Positions 8,938-16,710 of a stretch of 64,000 bases of DNA are shown piece after piece. Under the pieces are notes generated by a model. That model did no database searches and was not told the DNA's origin. It saw only the letters and a program-made list of their open reading frames with translations. How positions within the stretch are numbered: the first letter of the stretch is position 1; the number at the start of each line of letters is the position of its first letter. Source of the DNA: Nocardiopsis salina YIM 90010 (GTDB lineage: Bacteria; Actinomycetota; Actinomycetes; Streptosporangiales; Streptosporangiaceae); the NCBI RefSeq assembly GCF_000341025.1, contig NZ_ANBF01000044.1:2085-66084 (forward strand), written 5' to 3'. Both the position numbers and the translations under genes were made by a program.

Positions 8938-9495
8938 TCAAGGGCGCGGATCCGACGGCAGCAGGCTGTAGACGGCCAGATCGTGCCGGGTCCCGCCGTG
9001 GCCCGGCATCGCACTGCGCTCCACGCCCTCGAACGAATAGCCTGTGCGCTCCGGGATCCTGCGGGACGGCGTGTTCGCTGTTGCCGCCTTGATCTCGATG
9101 CGCCGGAACCCCTGGTCCAGCGCCCACCGTGACACCGCCACGACCGCCTCGGTCATGTAGCCCCGATTGCGCGCCCACGGTGAGGTCCAGTACCCGAGCT
9201 CGGCGTTCATGGCCGCCCAGTTGACGCGCATCAGGCCGATCGCCCCGACCAGGCGGCCGCCGCCGGCCTCGGTCGCTGCCCACTGCTGGCCCTCGCCGCG
9301 CGTGCGGATGCCCGGCGAGACCTCACGGCACCACTCCTCGGCGTCCTTGCGGGTGTAGGGGGTGTCGGGCGCTGGGATCGGGATCCACTTCTGCAGCTCG
9401 GGGTCGCTGCACGTGGCCAGGACGTCATCGATGTCGTCCTCGATGAAGGCCCGGAGCAGGAGCCGGTCCGTCTCGAGCACGACCGAGGGCAGCAT
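8938..9495 (-). CDS. GNAT family N-acetyltransferase (RimJ/RimL type)
   Basis: A 185-aa acetyl-CoA-dependent acetyltransferase of the RimJ/RimL group. It opens with VVLETDRLLLRAFIEDDIDD, and acetyl-CoA binding is expected at the beta4-alpha3 segment containing RNRGYMTEAV (about residues 125-135). Near the end, NTPSRRIPERTGYSFEG takes the place of the usual N..S....E..GF element. The ATG at 9495 was preferred over a GTG at 9519 because AGGAG lies six bases upstream of it. It converges on the DUF6504 gene. The acceptor could be a ribosomal protein N-terminus or a small amine; the sequence does not decide. Confidence 0.85.
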   Translation of the reverse strand: MLPSVVLETDRLLLRAFIEDDIDDVLATCSDPELQKWIPIPAPDTPYTRKDAEEWCREVSPGIRTRGEGQQWAATEAGGGRLVGAIGLMRVNWAAMNAELGYWTSPWARNRGYMTEAVVAVSRWALDQGFRRIEIKAATANTPSRRIPERTGYSFEGVERSAMPGHGGTRHDLAVYSLLPSDPRP

Positions 9496-9802
9496 CTTCT
9501 TCTCCTGGAGATCGCTCACGGCGGGTGGGTTCCCTTCGTTCCGGCGGTGGGGGTGGGGGTCAGGCTATGGGGCGGAAATGGGCAGCGCATCCGGTTTTCC
9601 TCGGCCGCCCGCTGCCTGCTTCGTCCCGTTCGTGGTGGTCTCGGAGGAACGGGCGCGGGCGGTCTCTGGCACAGTTGTGGGTGACTTGGGCACCCGGACG
9701 GGCCGGGTGGCGCTGCCCGGGGCGCGGGTTTCCTTCCTCCATCTTTTCCCCGCGCCGGAACGGGTGTGACGGGCAGCGGTCGACCTCTCCGGGGAGCGAA
9801 AC
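9496..9802. other. 307-bp intergenic region upstream of bluB-cobT fusion
   Basis: This divergent gap holds the ribosome binding site of the fusion gene (GGGGAG at 9791-9796) and the upstream region of the acetyltransferase gene. Since the next gene makes cobamide parts I looked for a cobalamin riboswitch. Neither the conserved B12-box core nor the peripheral GGTG..A..TCC elements are visible. No clear -35/-10 pair stands out. Confidence 0.5.
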
Positions 9803-12800
9803 ATGACCGACGACGACCGCAATGGCAGCCGTCCGGAGCCGGGGTTCTCCGGGTTTCCGGGGAGCGCGAGGGCTGCCGGGGATCCTGGGGCCGGTGACGC
9901 CGATGCGTCGGCGAACGCTTCGGACGGCGCCCCGGCTGTCGCTCACGGTGAGGGAGAGGCCGGAGCGCTCCTCGGCGGGCTGTTGGACGGACTGCCCGAG
10001 AGCGGACGCGGCATCGGGGACGTCGGTGAGACGGCCCCTGCCAACCCCTTCCGGACGCCGGATCCGGGCTCCGGTGCACAGCCGGGCCCGCAGGCCGAGG
10101 CGGAGGAGCCCGGCAGCTCGGGCCTTCCGCGCGACGCCGCCCGGGGTGCCGCAGATCCCCCGCCCGGCGTGGCCCCGGCGGATGCACCCCCGCCCACCGG
10201 TCCGCCGGTGAGTACCGACGCCGACCCCTTGGGGCCGGTCTCTGCCACGGGCCCCCCGGGCCCCTCGGCATCCGAAGGAGCCCCGGAGGCTCCGGCAGCC
10301 CGGGCGCCCGAGGACGACTCGTCCGTCGGTACTGCGCCTGAGCAGAACCCCGCGCCCGGCCGAGCTGTGCACGGGGTCTCCGGTGAACCCGGTTCTCCTG
10401 CCCCGGAGGGGCCGCAGAGACCCCTCCCCGGGGCATCGGCCTCCGGCGGACACGTTCCCGAGGAACCCCGGAGGTCCGCCGAGCCGGATCCGCTCGGAAC
10501 ACGGGAAGCGCCTCCGGCGCTCGGAGAGCAAGACCGTGCACCCGACGACCTCGGCGCACGTGAACCGCTCGGTGCCGATGCAACGGGCAGTGCGCGGGGG
10601 GCACACGCCCGGACGGACGCCCCGGTGGCCGGTGCTTCGGCCGGCTCCGGCAGCACCGGTGAAGCCGCTGCCGCCGCCATGGGTGCCGATGGGGGCGACA
10701 CCGGCGCCCACAGCCAGGTGCCGGCGAACGCGGCCGGTGCGGGAACCGGCGTGGACCACGAGAACGCAGGCGCCGACACCGGTACCGGAAGCAGGACCGG
10801 TGCAGGAGGACACACGGTTCCGTCCGCCGCGGGCGGGCACGCGACCGGCTTCGACCTCAACGTCGAGCCCTACGGTGTCGCCGAGAGGTCCGCACATGAC
10901 ACACACGCCACACGTGATGCACAGGTCGCGGATGGCGCGCGTGACGCGCAGGGTGAGCACGAAGCTCAGGCCACCCGCGGCGTGCAGGGTGCGGATGACC
11001 CGTCGGCCGCCGCGGGCGCCGAGTACGGCCCCCGTGCGGCGCAGGACGCCTCTGCGGCCGACGGTCAGGACGCCGGCGCCGACCTCAGCGGCGCGTCAGG
11101 AACGCAGGGGAGCTCTGACGCCCTTCGACGGCCCGAGGTGACGGACGTTCCGGAGCCCCCTGAGGATTCCGACGTTTCTGCGTCCCCGGAGTCTCCTGAC
11201 CGGCCCGCGGTCCCCGGGGCTGCTGAGCGCTTCGCGACCGCTGCGGTGCCTTCTGCCCCGGAGATGCAGCACGGGCCTGTCGTGCCCGGTGAAGTGGACG
11301 AGGCCGAGGCTCCTGCGCCCGCATCCGGCGCGCATGCCGCGCCCGCTGCGGACGGAGCGCACGGCGAGCACGAGCGGCAGGGCGCGCGGAGCGGATCCTG
11401 TGCGGCACCGCGCAACCCGGCCGAACCGGGTGCCGATGCAGCACCGCATGGCGACGGGGAAACGCACGCCGATCCAACACCCCACCGCGGTTCCGGAGAC
11501 CGCGTCCGCACCGCCGCCGGCCAGGCCTACGCCGACGCCGAGCGCGAGGCGGTCTACCGCACGATCCGCGAACGCCGCGACGTCCGGGTCGGGTTCCGCC
11601 CCGACCCCGTCGCCCACGACCTCCTCACCCGTGTACTCGAGGCCGCCCACCAGGCACCCAGTGTCGGCCACGCCAAACCCTGGGACTTTCTCGTCGTGGA
11701 CGACCGCGCCCTGCGCACCCGCGTACACGATCTCGCCCGCGCCGAACGCGAAGGCCATGCGCGCTCCCTCCCGGGCACCCGCGCGCACGCCTTCTCCGGA
11801 CTCAAGGTCGAGGCGATCCTCGAGGCCCCGCTCAACATCGCCGTCACCGTGGACCCCACGCGGGGGCCCCAGCCCTCCGCAGGCCGCGACTCCCGGCCCA
11901 TGAGCGCCCCCTACTCCGCAGCACTGGCCGTGGAGAATCTCTGGCTCGCTGCCCGCGCGGAGGGCCTCGGGGTCGGCTGGGTCTCGTTCCTCGACGAACG
12001 CGACGTCGCCCGCGCCCTCGACCTGCCCCCTCACCTCGACGTCGTCGCCTACCTGTGCGTGGGCCACGTCGACGAGTTCCCCACCGAACCCGAACTCGGC
12101 CTCGGAGGCTGGGCGAAGGGACGTCCCCTGTCCTGGGCGGTCCACCACGACCGTTACGGCCGCCGCGGCCTGCCGGGCCGGGAACCCACGAGCTTGCTGG
12201 AGGAGACCATCGCCGCCAACGGAGCGCTCAGCGCCCGCGCCGTCGAGGAGGCCAGAGACCGTCAGAGCAGAATGAGCAAACCCCCGGGCTCCCTCGGTGT
12301 CCTGGAGGAGGTCTCCGTGCGCCTGGCCGGCCTCTCCGGCGAGTGCCCGCCGCCGATCCCCGAACCCGCCGCTGTTGCGGTGTTCGCGGGCGACCACGGC
12401 GTGCACGCCCAGGGGGTCACCCCGTGGCCGCAGGAGGTCACCGCGCAGATGGTGCAGACCTTCCTGTCGGGCGGAGCGGTCGTCAACTCCTTCGCCGCGC
12501 AGGTCGGTGCGGACGTCACCGTCGTGGACGTGGGGGTGGTCGCCGATCTCCCGCCGTCCGCCGGACTGCTGCCCCGCAAGGTCGCCCGCGGCACCGCCGA
12601 CCCCACCCAGGGCCCGGCCATGACCCGCCCGCAGGTCCTCCAGGCCCTGGAGACCGGGATCGAGGTGGCCCGCGACATGGTCGCCGCGGGCCACCGGTGC
12701 CTGATCACCGGCGACATGGGCATCGCCAACACCACCCCGTCCGCCGCCCTGGTGTGCGCCTACACGGGCGCTTCGCCCGAGGACGCCACGGGCGTGGGCA

Positions 12801-13246
12801 CCGGTGCCGATGAGGCGGCCCACCGTCACAAGGTCGACGTGGTCCGCCGTGCCCTGGAGGCCAACCCGGTGGACGCCTCCGACCCGGTCGGAACCCTCGC
12901 TGCCCTCGGAGGACTGGAGCACGCCGCTCTGGCCGGGTTCGTGCTCGGCGGTGCCGCCACGCGCGTTCCGGTCCTCCTGGACGGTGTCATCGCGGGCTCG
13001 GCCGCCCTGGCCGCCGCGGCGATCTCCCCGGAGTCGGTGAGCGCCTGCTTCGCCGGGCACCGTTCCTCCGAACCCGGGCATGCCGTCGCCCTCGACCACC
13101 TGGGCCTGCGCCCCCTGGTCGACCTGGAGATGCGGCTGGGGGAGGGCTCGGGCGCCCTGCTCGCTCTGCCGATGCTCCAGGCCTCGGCGCGCGCCCTGCG
13201 TTCGGTGGCCACCTTCGAGGATTCCGGGATCACCGCTGCCCAGTGA
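9803..13246 (+). CDS. BluB-CobT fusion with long disordered N-terminal head
   Basis: A 1147-aa three-part protein. Residues 1 to about 570 are low-complexity Ala/Gly/Pro/Asp/Glu sequence without recognisable domains. About 575-795 is BluB, the flavin destructase that makes 5,6-dimethylbenzimidazole from FMNH2 and O2 (VYRTIRERRDVRVGF, APSVGHAKPWDF, GRDSRPMSAPYSAALAVENL). About 800-1147 is CobT, nicotinate-nucleotide:DMB phosphoribosyltransferase (KPPGSLG, FAGDHGV, GDMGIANTTPSAA). Its likely catalytic Glu1114 lies in GEGSGA. The fusion would hand DMB directly to the enzyme that activates it for cobalamin assembly. The ATG has GGGGAG seven bases upstream. The Glu-containing GEMG motif of enterobacterial CobT is GDMG here. 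The enzymatic halves are confident; the head's role is unknown. Confidence 0.9.
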   Translation: MTDDDRNGSRPEPGFSGFPGSARAAGDPGAGDADASANASDGAPAVAHGEGEAGALLGGLLDGLPESGRGIGDVGETAPANPFRTPDPGSGAQPGPQAEAEEPGSSGLPRDAARGAADPPPGVAPADAPPPTGPPVSTDADPLGPVSATGPPGPSASEGAPEAPAARAPEDDSSVGTAPEQNPAPGRAVHGVSGEPGSPAPEGPQRPLPGASASGGHVPEEPRRSAEPDPLGTREAPPALGEQDRAPDDLGAREPLGADATGSARGAHARTDAPVAGASAGSGSTGEAAAAAMGADGGDTGAHSQVPANAAGAGTGVDHENAGADTGTGSRTGAGGHTVPSAAGGHATGFDLNVEPYGVAERSAHDTHATRDAQVADGARDAQGEHEAQATRGVQGADDPSAAAGAEYGPRAAQDASAADGQDAGADLSGASGTQGSSDALRRPEVTDVPEPPEDSDVSASPESPDRPAVPGAAERFATAAVPSAPEMQHGPVVPGEVDEAEAPAPASGAHAAPAADGAHGEHERQGARSGSCAAPRNPAEPGADAAPHGDGETHADPTPHRGSGDRVRTAAGQAYADAEREAVYRTIRERRDVRVGFRPDPVAHDLLTRVLEAAHQAPSVGHAKPWDFLVVDDRALRTRVHDLARAEREGHARSLPGTRAHAFSGLKVEAILEAPLNIAVTVDPTRGPQPSAGRDSRPMSAPYSAALAVENLWLAARAEGLGVGWVSFLDERDVARALDLPPHLDVVAYLCVGHVDEFPTEPELGLGGWAKGRPLSWAVHHDRYGRRGLPGREPTSLLEETIAANGALSARAVEEARDRQSRMSKPPGSLGVLEEVSVRLAGLSGECPPPIPEPAAVAVFAGDHGVHAQGVTPWPQEVTAQMVQTFLSGGAVVNSFAAQVGADVTVVDVGVVADLPPSAGLLPRKVARGTADPTQGPAMTRPQVLQALETGIEVARDMVAAGHRCLITGDMGIANTTPSAALVCAYTGASPEDATGVGTGADEAAHRHKVDVVRRALEANPVDASDPVGTLAALGGLEHAALAGFVLGGAATRVPVLLDGVIAGSAALAAAAISPESVSACFAGHRSSEPGHAVALDHLGLRPLVDLEMRLGEGSGALLALPMLQASARALRSVATFEDSGITAAQ

Positions 13247-13273
13247 CCCCGCGCGGCCGGCCGCACGTGCGGT

Positions 13274-13307
13274 CCCGCCCCGTGCCCGCCCCCGGGTGCG
13301 GGGCGGG
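13274..13307. terminator. Hairpin after bluB-cobT
   Basis: A 9-bp perfect stem (CCCGCCCCG at 13274-13282, CGGGGCGGG at 13299-13307) lies 27 bp after the stop. A separate 12-bp palindrome CCGCACGTGCGG (13261-13272) sits between stop and stem. No T tract. Confidence 0.55.
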
Positions 13308-13338
13308 TCACACCGTCCGAAGTGCCCCGATTTACCTG

Positions 13339-13370
13339 TGTGTTACACCTCTCTGACAAGGTGATACATA
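13339..13370. promoter_or_regulatory. Imperfect inverted repeat upstream of siroheme/corrin gene
   Basis: TGTGTTACACCT (13339-13350) and AGGTGATACATA (13359-13370) pair at 9 of 12 positions around an 8-base spacer, in a locally AT-richer stretch about 100 bp before the start codon. TACATA could be a -10 element with TTACAC as a weak -35. The regulator is not recognised. Confidence 0.35.
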
Positions 13371-13467
13371 GGAATCGCCGTATCAGCGCCGGCGGTGTGG
13401 GTCTCCGACCCACACGTACCCCGCCGACGTCGCCGGGGGCCGGCCGGACGACCGAAGGGGAGCGCCC

Positions 13468-14748
13468 ATGACCTATCTCCTTGGTTTGCGCATGGCCGGA
13501 CGCGACGTGCTCGTGGTCGGAGGGGGAAGGGTCGCCCAGCGTCGCATCCCCGTCCTCATCGAGTCGGGCGCCCGGGTGCACCTCATCTCGCCTGCCGTGT
13601 CAACGGTGCTGGAGGACCTCGCCGCCGCCGGGCACCTCACGTGGGACGCGCGCGGCTACGAACCCGGCGACGTCGCGGGCCCGGACGCCGCCGCCTACTG
13701 GCTGGTCCACGCCGCCACCGACGACCCCGCGGTCAACGCCGCCGTCGCCGAGGAGGCAGAGAGCGCCCGCCTGTGGTGCGTGCGCGCCGATGACCGGCAC
13801 GCCTCCGCGGCCTGGACCCCGGCCAGCGGCAGCGTCGGCGACGTCACCGTGGGTGTGGTCGCCTCCGGTGACCCCCGCCGTGCGGCCGGGCTCCGCGACG
13901 CCGTCACCGGACAGCTCGCCGACGGAACTCTGGACGCCCGCCGCGGCCGTGAACGCCACTCCGGTGTGGCCTTGGTCGGTGGAGGCCCCGGCGACCCGGG
14001 CCTGATCACGGTCCGCGGACAGCAACTGCTCTCCCAAGCCGACGTCGTGGTCGTGGACCGGCTCGCACCCACATCCCTGCTCGACAGCCTCCCGGCCGAC
14101 GCGGAGATCGTCGACGCCGCCAAGATCCCCTACGGTCGTTCCATGGCGCAGCAGGCCATCAACGAGGTCCTCGTCGACCGCGCGAAACAGGGCAAGTTCG
14201 TGGTGCGGCTCAAGGGCGGCGACTCCTTCCTGTTCGGCCGCGGCGGGGAGGAAGCCGCGGCCTGCGCCGAGGCCGGGGTTCCGGTCCTGGCCGTGCCGGG
14301 TGTGACCAGCGCACTCGCAGCCCCTGCTGCTGCCGGTGTGCCCACCACCCACCGCGGCGTCTCACAGAGCGCGCACGTCGTCTCCGCCCACGTGGCGCCC
14401 GACGATCCGCGTTCGACCGTCGACTGGGCCGGGCTCGCGGCTTCGGGCGGTACTGTCGTCGTACTCATGGGTGTGGAGCGCCTGGACAAGGTCGCCGAGG
14501 CGATGGTCACACACGGTCGCGACCCCGGAACCGCCGTCGCTGTCGTGCAGGAGGCAACGCTGCCTGGGCAGCGAACCGTGACGGGTACTCTGGCCACCAT
14601 CGCCGCCGAGGCCCGATCGGCCGACGTGCGGCCCCCGGCGGTGGTGATCATCGGAGAAGTGGTCAAAACAGCGCGGGAACTTGACATACTGCACACGGGA
14701 ACCCAGTTCGAGACCCGTCGACTGGCGACCGGGCGCGATCTCCAGTGA
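13468..14748 (+). CDS. cobA: CysG/CobA-type precorrin-2 dehydrogenase and uroporphyrinogen-III methyltransferase
   Basis: A 426-aa bifunctional enzyme. Residues 1 to about 150 form the Met8/CysG N-terminal NAD-binding domain (VLVVGGGRVAQRRIPVLIESGA). About 165-410 is the SAM-dependent uroporphyrinogen-III C-methyltransferase, with VALVGGGPGDPGLITVRG, VVVVDRLAP, VVRLKGGDSFLFGRGGEE and VPGVTSALAAPAAAGVP. It makes precorrin-2 and probably oxidises it to sirohydrochlorin, feeding siroheme (sulfite and nitrite reductases) or corrin synthesis. The ferrochelatase role is uncertain. The ATG at 13468 has GGGGAG upstream. It sits next to the BluB-CobT fusion, consistent with a shared cobamide pathway. 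cysG is an equally fair name. Confidence 0.9.
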   Translation: MTYLLGLRMAGRDVLVVGGGRVAQRRIPVLIESGARVHLISPAVSTVLEDLAAAGHLTWDARGYEPGDVAGPDAAAYWLVHAATDDPAVNAAVAEEAESARLWCVRADDRHASAAWTPASGSVGDVTVGVVASGDPRRAAGLRDAVTGQLADGTLDARRGRERHSGVALVGGGPGDPGLITVRGQQLLSQADVVVVDRLAPTSLLDSLPADAEIVDAAKIPYGRSMAQQAINEVLVDRAKQGKFVVRLKGGDSFLFGRGGEEAAACAEAGVPVLAVPGVTSALAAPAAAGVPTTHRGVSQSAHVVSAHVAPDDPRSTVDWAGLAASGGTVVVLMGVERLDKVAEAMVTHGRDPGTAVAVVQEATLPGQRTVTGTLATIAAEARSADVRPPAVVIIGEVVKTARELDILHTGTQFETRRLATGRDLQ

Positions 14749-14750
14749 GA

Positions 14751-14783
14751 CCCCTCCGGCGGCGTCCGTCCGAGCCGGTGGGG
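14751..14783. terminator. Hairpin between cobA and GTPase operon
   Basis: CCCCTCCGGC (14751-14760) pairs with GCCGGTGGGG (14774-14783), with one T-T mismatch and a 13-base loop, directly after the stop codon and before the next gene's ribosome binding site. Confidence 0.45.
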
Positions 14784-14817
14784 ACAGATCAGTACCGATG
14801 AGGAGGGCATACCGATC

Positions 14818-16710
14818 ATGACCCGGCCGTCGGCTGCACCGAACGCCACCGGCTCCGGTGCCTCGGACCGGTTCGACCCAGGACCGGCCGCCACCTCCGA
14901 CCAGACCACCGAAGGGCACCACGACGTGCCCGAGGCGGGGCCCCCGCACGCCGCCGGGCGCCGGGGGCCGACCGTCCCCATCCCCGCCGGGCCGGCCAAG
15001 CACCGCGCTCCGTCCGCCGACGACGGCCGCTTCGAAAAGGTCCTGGAGTCGCTGCGCACCCAGATCCGGGACCTCCGCTTCGCCGAGGGCCTGCCCGGTG
15101 CCGAGGAGGGCGCCGAGCTCCAGGCCGACGTCCTGGCCCAGCTCTCCGACTACGTGCTGCCGCGTGTGCGCCGCCCCGACATCCCCCTGCTGATCGCCGT
15201 GGCGGGGTCCACCGGCGCGGGCAAGTCCACCCTGGTCAACAGCCTGGTGGGCGAGCAGGTCACGACCACGGGCGTGCGCAGGCCCACCACCAACAGCCCC
15301 GTGCTGGCCTGCAACCCGGCCGACGTCGACTGGTTCAGCGAGTCGCACTTCATCCCGACCCTGCCGCGCGTGCGCCAGCAGGGCCTGGCGATGCCCGGTA
15401 AGGACGGCATGCTCGTGCTCGCCGCGAGCGAGGCCATGCCGCCCGGGGTTGCGTTGCTGGACACCCCGGACGTCGACTCCGCCGTCGCCGCCCACCACGA
15501 GTTCGCGTCCAAGTTCCTGGACGCCGCCGACCTGTGGGTGTTCGTCACCACCAGCACCCGCTACGCCGACGCCCGCGTGTGGGAGTTCCTGCAGGTGGCC
15601 CGGGACCGCGACACCTCCTTGGCCGTGGTGCTCTCCCGGGTTCCGCGCAAGGGCCGCCGCCAGCTCCTCGACCACTTCGGCGCGATGCTGGAGGCCAACG
15701 GGCTGGGCAACGCCACCCGGTTCGCCGTCCCCGAGACCGATCAGATCTCCGCGGAACGCTTCACCTCCAACGTCGCCGACCCGGTGCGCGACTACCTCGC
15801 CGACGTCGCGGGCGAGGCCGAGCAGCGCGACCGCGTCTCCCGCCGCACCTTCATCGGCGTCATCGACAGCTTCGCCCAGCGCGTGCCCGAGCTCGCCCGC
15901 TGCGTGGAGGGGCAGATCGAGCTCTCCCGGCAGTTGGAGACGGTCGTGGACGAGGCCTACGCCGGTGCCGCCCGTCGCATTGACTCCGGCCTGGGGGACG
16001 GCTCCCTCCTACGCGGAACCCTGCTGGCGCGCTGGCACGAGGTCGCCGCCAGCGGTGAGCTCGCCAAGACCTTGAAGATGCGCAGCAAGCGCGGCCGCAA
16101 GGCCAAGGCGCAGCAGGCCGAACGCGGGCAGCGTGTGGCTTCCCTGGAACGTGCGGTGCGCGACGCCCTGGAGGCCCTCGTGGTCTCGGCGAGCGAGCGC
16201 GCCTCCGACGAGGTCGGGGAACAGTGGCGCACCGTCTCCGGCGGCGGGGACCTCGCGGCGAAGGCGCTCGAACAGCCCGGGACCGGGATGCTCACGCAGC
16301 AGATCCGGCAGGAGATCGCCGAGTGGCAGCGCGAGATCGCGGAGATGACCGCGGCGAGTGGCGCCACCAAGCGTTCCGTGGCCCGGTTCGTCACCTTCGA
16401 CCACGACGTTGTGGCCCTGGTCCTGATCATCGACCTGCTCGGTTACGAGCGCAGCCAGTCGGGGGGCGGAGCCCACGCCGCCGAGACCTCCGGACCCTCA
16501 CCGCAGCGCCTGCTCAAGGGGTTGTTCGGAGCGCCGTCTCTGCGCAGCATGGGCGCGACCGCACGCGACAACCTCCGGGAGCGCATCGAGGGGCTGCTCC
16601 GTCGTGAGCGCCTGCCCTTCGACACCGCGCTCGCGTCGGCGGGGGTCCCGTCGGAGGACGCCGCTGTCCAGCTCTACCAGGCCACGTACAACCTTGAGAT
16701 AACACGATGA
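14818..16710 (+). CDS. Dynamin-like GTPase A
   Basis: A 630-aa large GTPase. A 75-residue flexible head precedes the G domain, which has the P-loop GSTGAGKST (about residue 130), the switch-I RRPTTNSP threonines and the LDTPD G3 motif (about residue 212). The G4 position reads LSRVP rather than NKxD, as in the divergent YfjP-like class. A long helical stalk rich in Arg, Glu and Lys follows, and no clear transmembrane helix is present. Its ATGA stop overlaps the start of the second GTPase gene, so the products are made together and probably form a hetero-complex. The paired arrangement recalls Streptomyces DynA/DynB, which stabilise FtsZ rings during sporulation septation; orthology is inferred, not shown. 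Confidence 0.8.
   Translation: MTRPSAAPNATGSGASDRFDPGPAATSDQTTEGHHDVPEAGPPHAAGRRGPTVPIPAGPAKHRAPSADDGRFEKVLESLRTQIRDLRFAEGLPGAEEGAELQADVLAQLSDYVLPRVRRPDIPLLIAVAGSTGAGKSTLVNSLVGEQVTTTGVRRPTTNSPVLACNPADVDWFSESHFIPTLPRVRQQGLAMPGKDGMLVLAASEAMPPGVALLDTPDVDSAVAAHHEFASKFLDAADLWVFVTTSTRYADARVWEFLQVARDRDTSLAVVLSRVPRKGRRQLLDHFGAMLEANGLGNATRFAVPETDQISAERFTSNVADPVRDYLADVAGEAEQRDRVSRRTFIGVIDSFAQRVPELARCVEGQIELSRQLETVVDEAYAGAARRIDSGLGDGSLLRGTLLARWHEVAASGELAKTLKMRSKRGRKAKAQQAERGQRVASLERAVRDALEALVVSASERASDEVGEQWRTVSGGGDLAAKALEQPGTGMLTQQIRQEIAEWQREIAEMTAASGATKRSVARFVTFDHDVVALVLIIDLLGYERSQSGGGAHAAETSGPSPQRLLKGLFGAPSLRSMGATARDNLRERIEGLLRRERLPFDTALASAGVPSEDAAVQLYQATYNLEITR

Noticed and set aside
9496-9802. Possible cobalamin riboswitch upstream of the BluB-CobT gene
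   Set aside because: Neither the B12-box core nor the accessory GGTG and CCCGCAACTG-like elements are visible, and the gap is too plain to support it.
13371-13396. SigR-like promoter GGAAT-N18-GTT before cobA
   Set aside because: GGAAT is present, but the base triplet at the right distance is GGT/GTG, not GTT, so the match is no better than chance in this composition.
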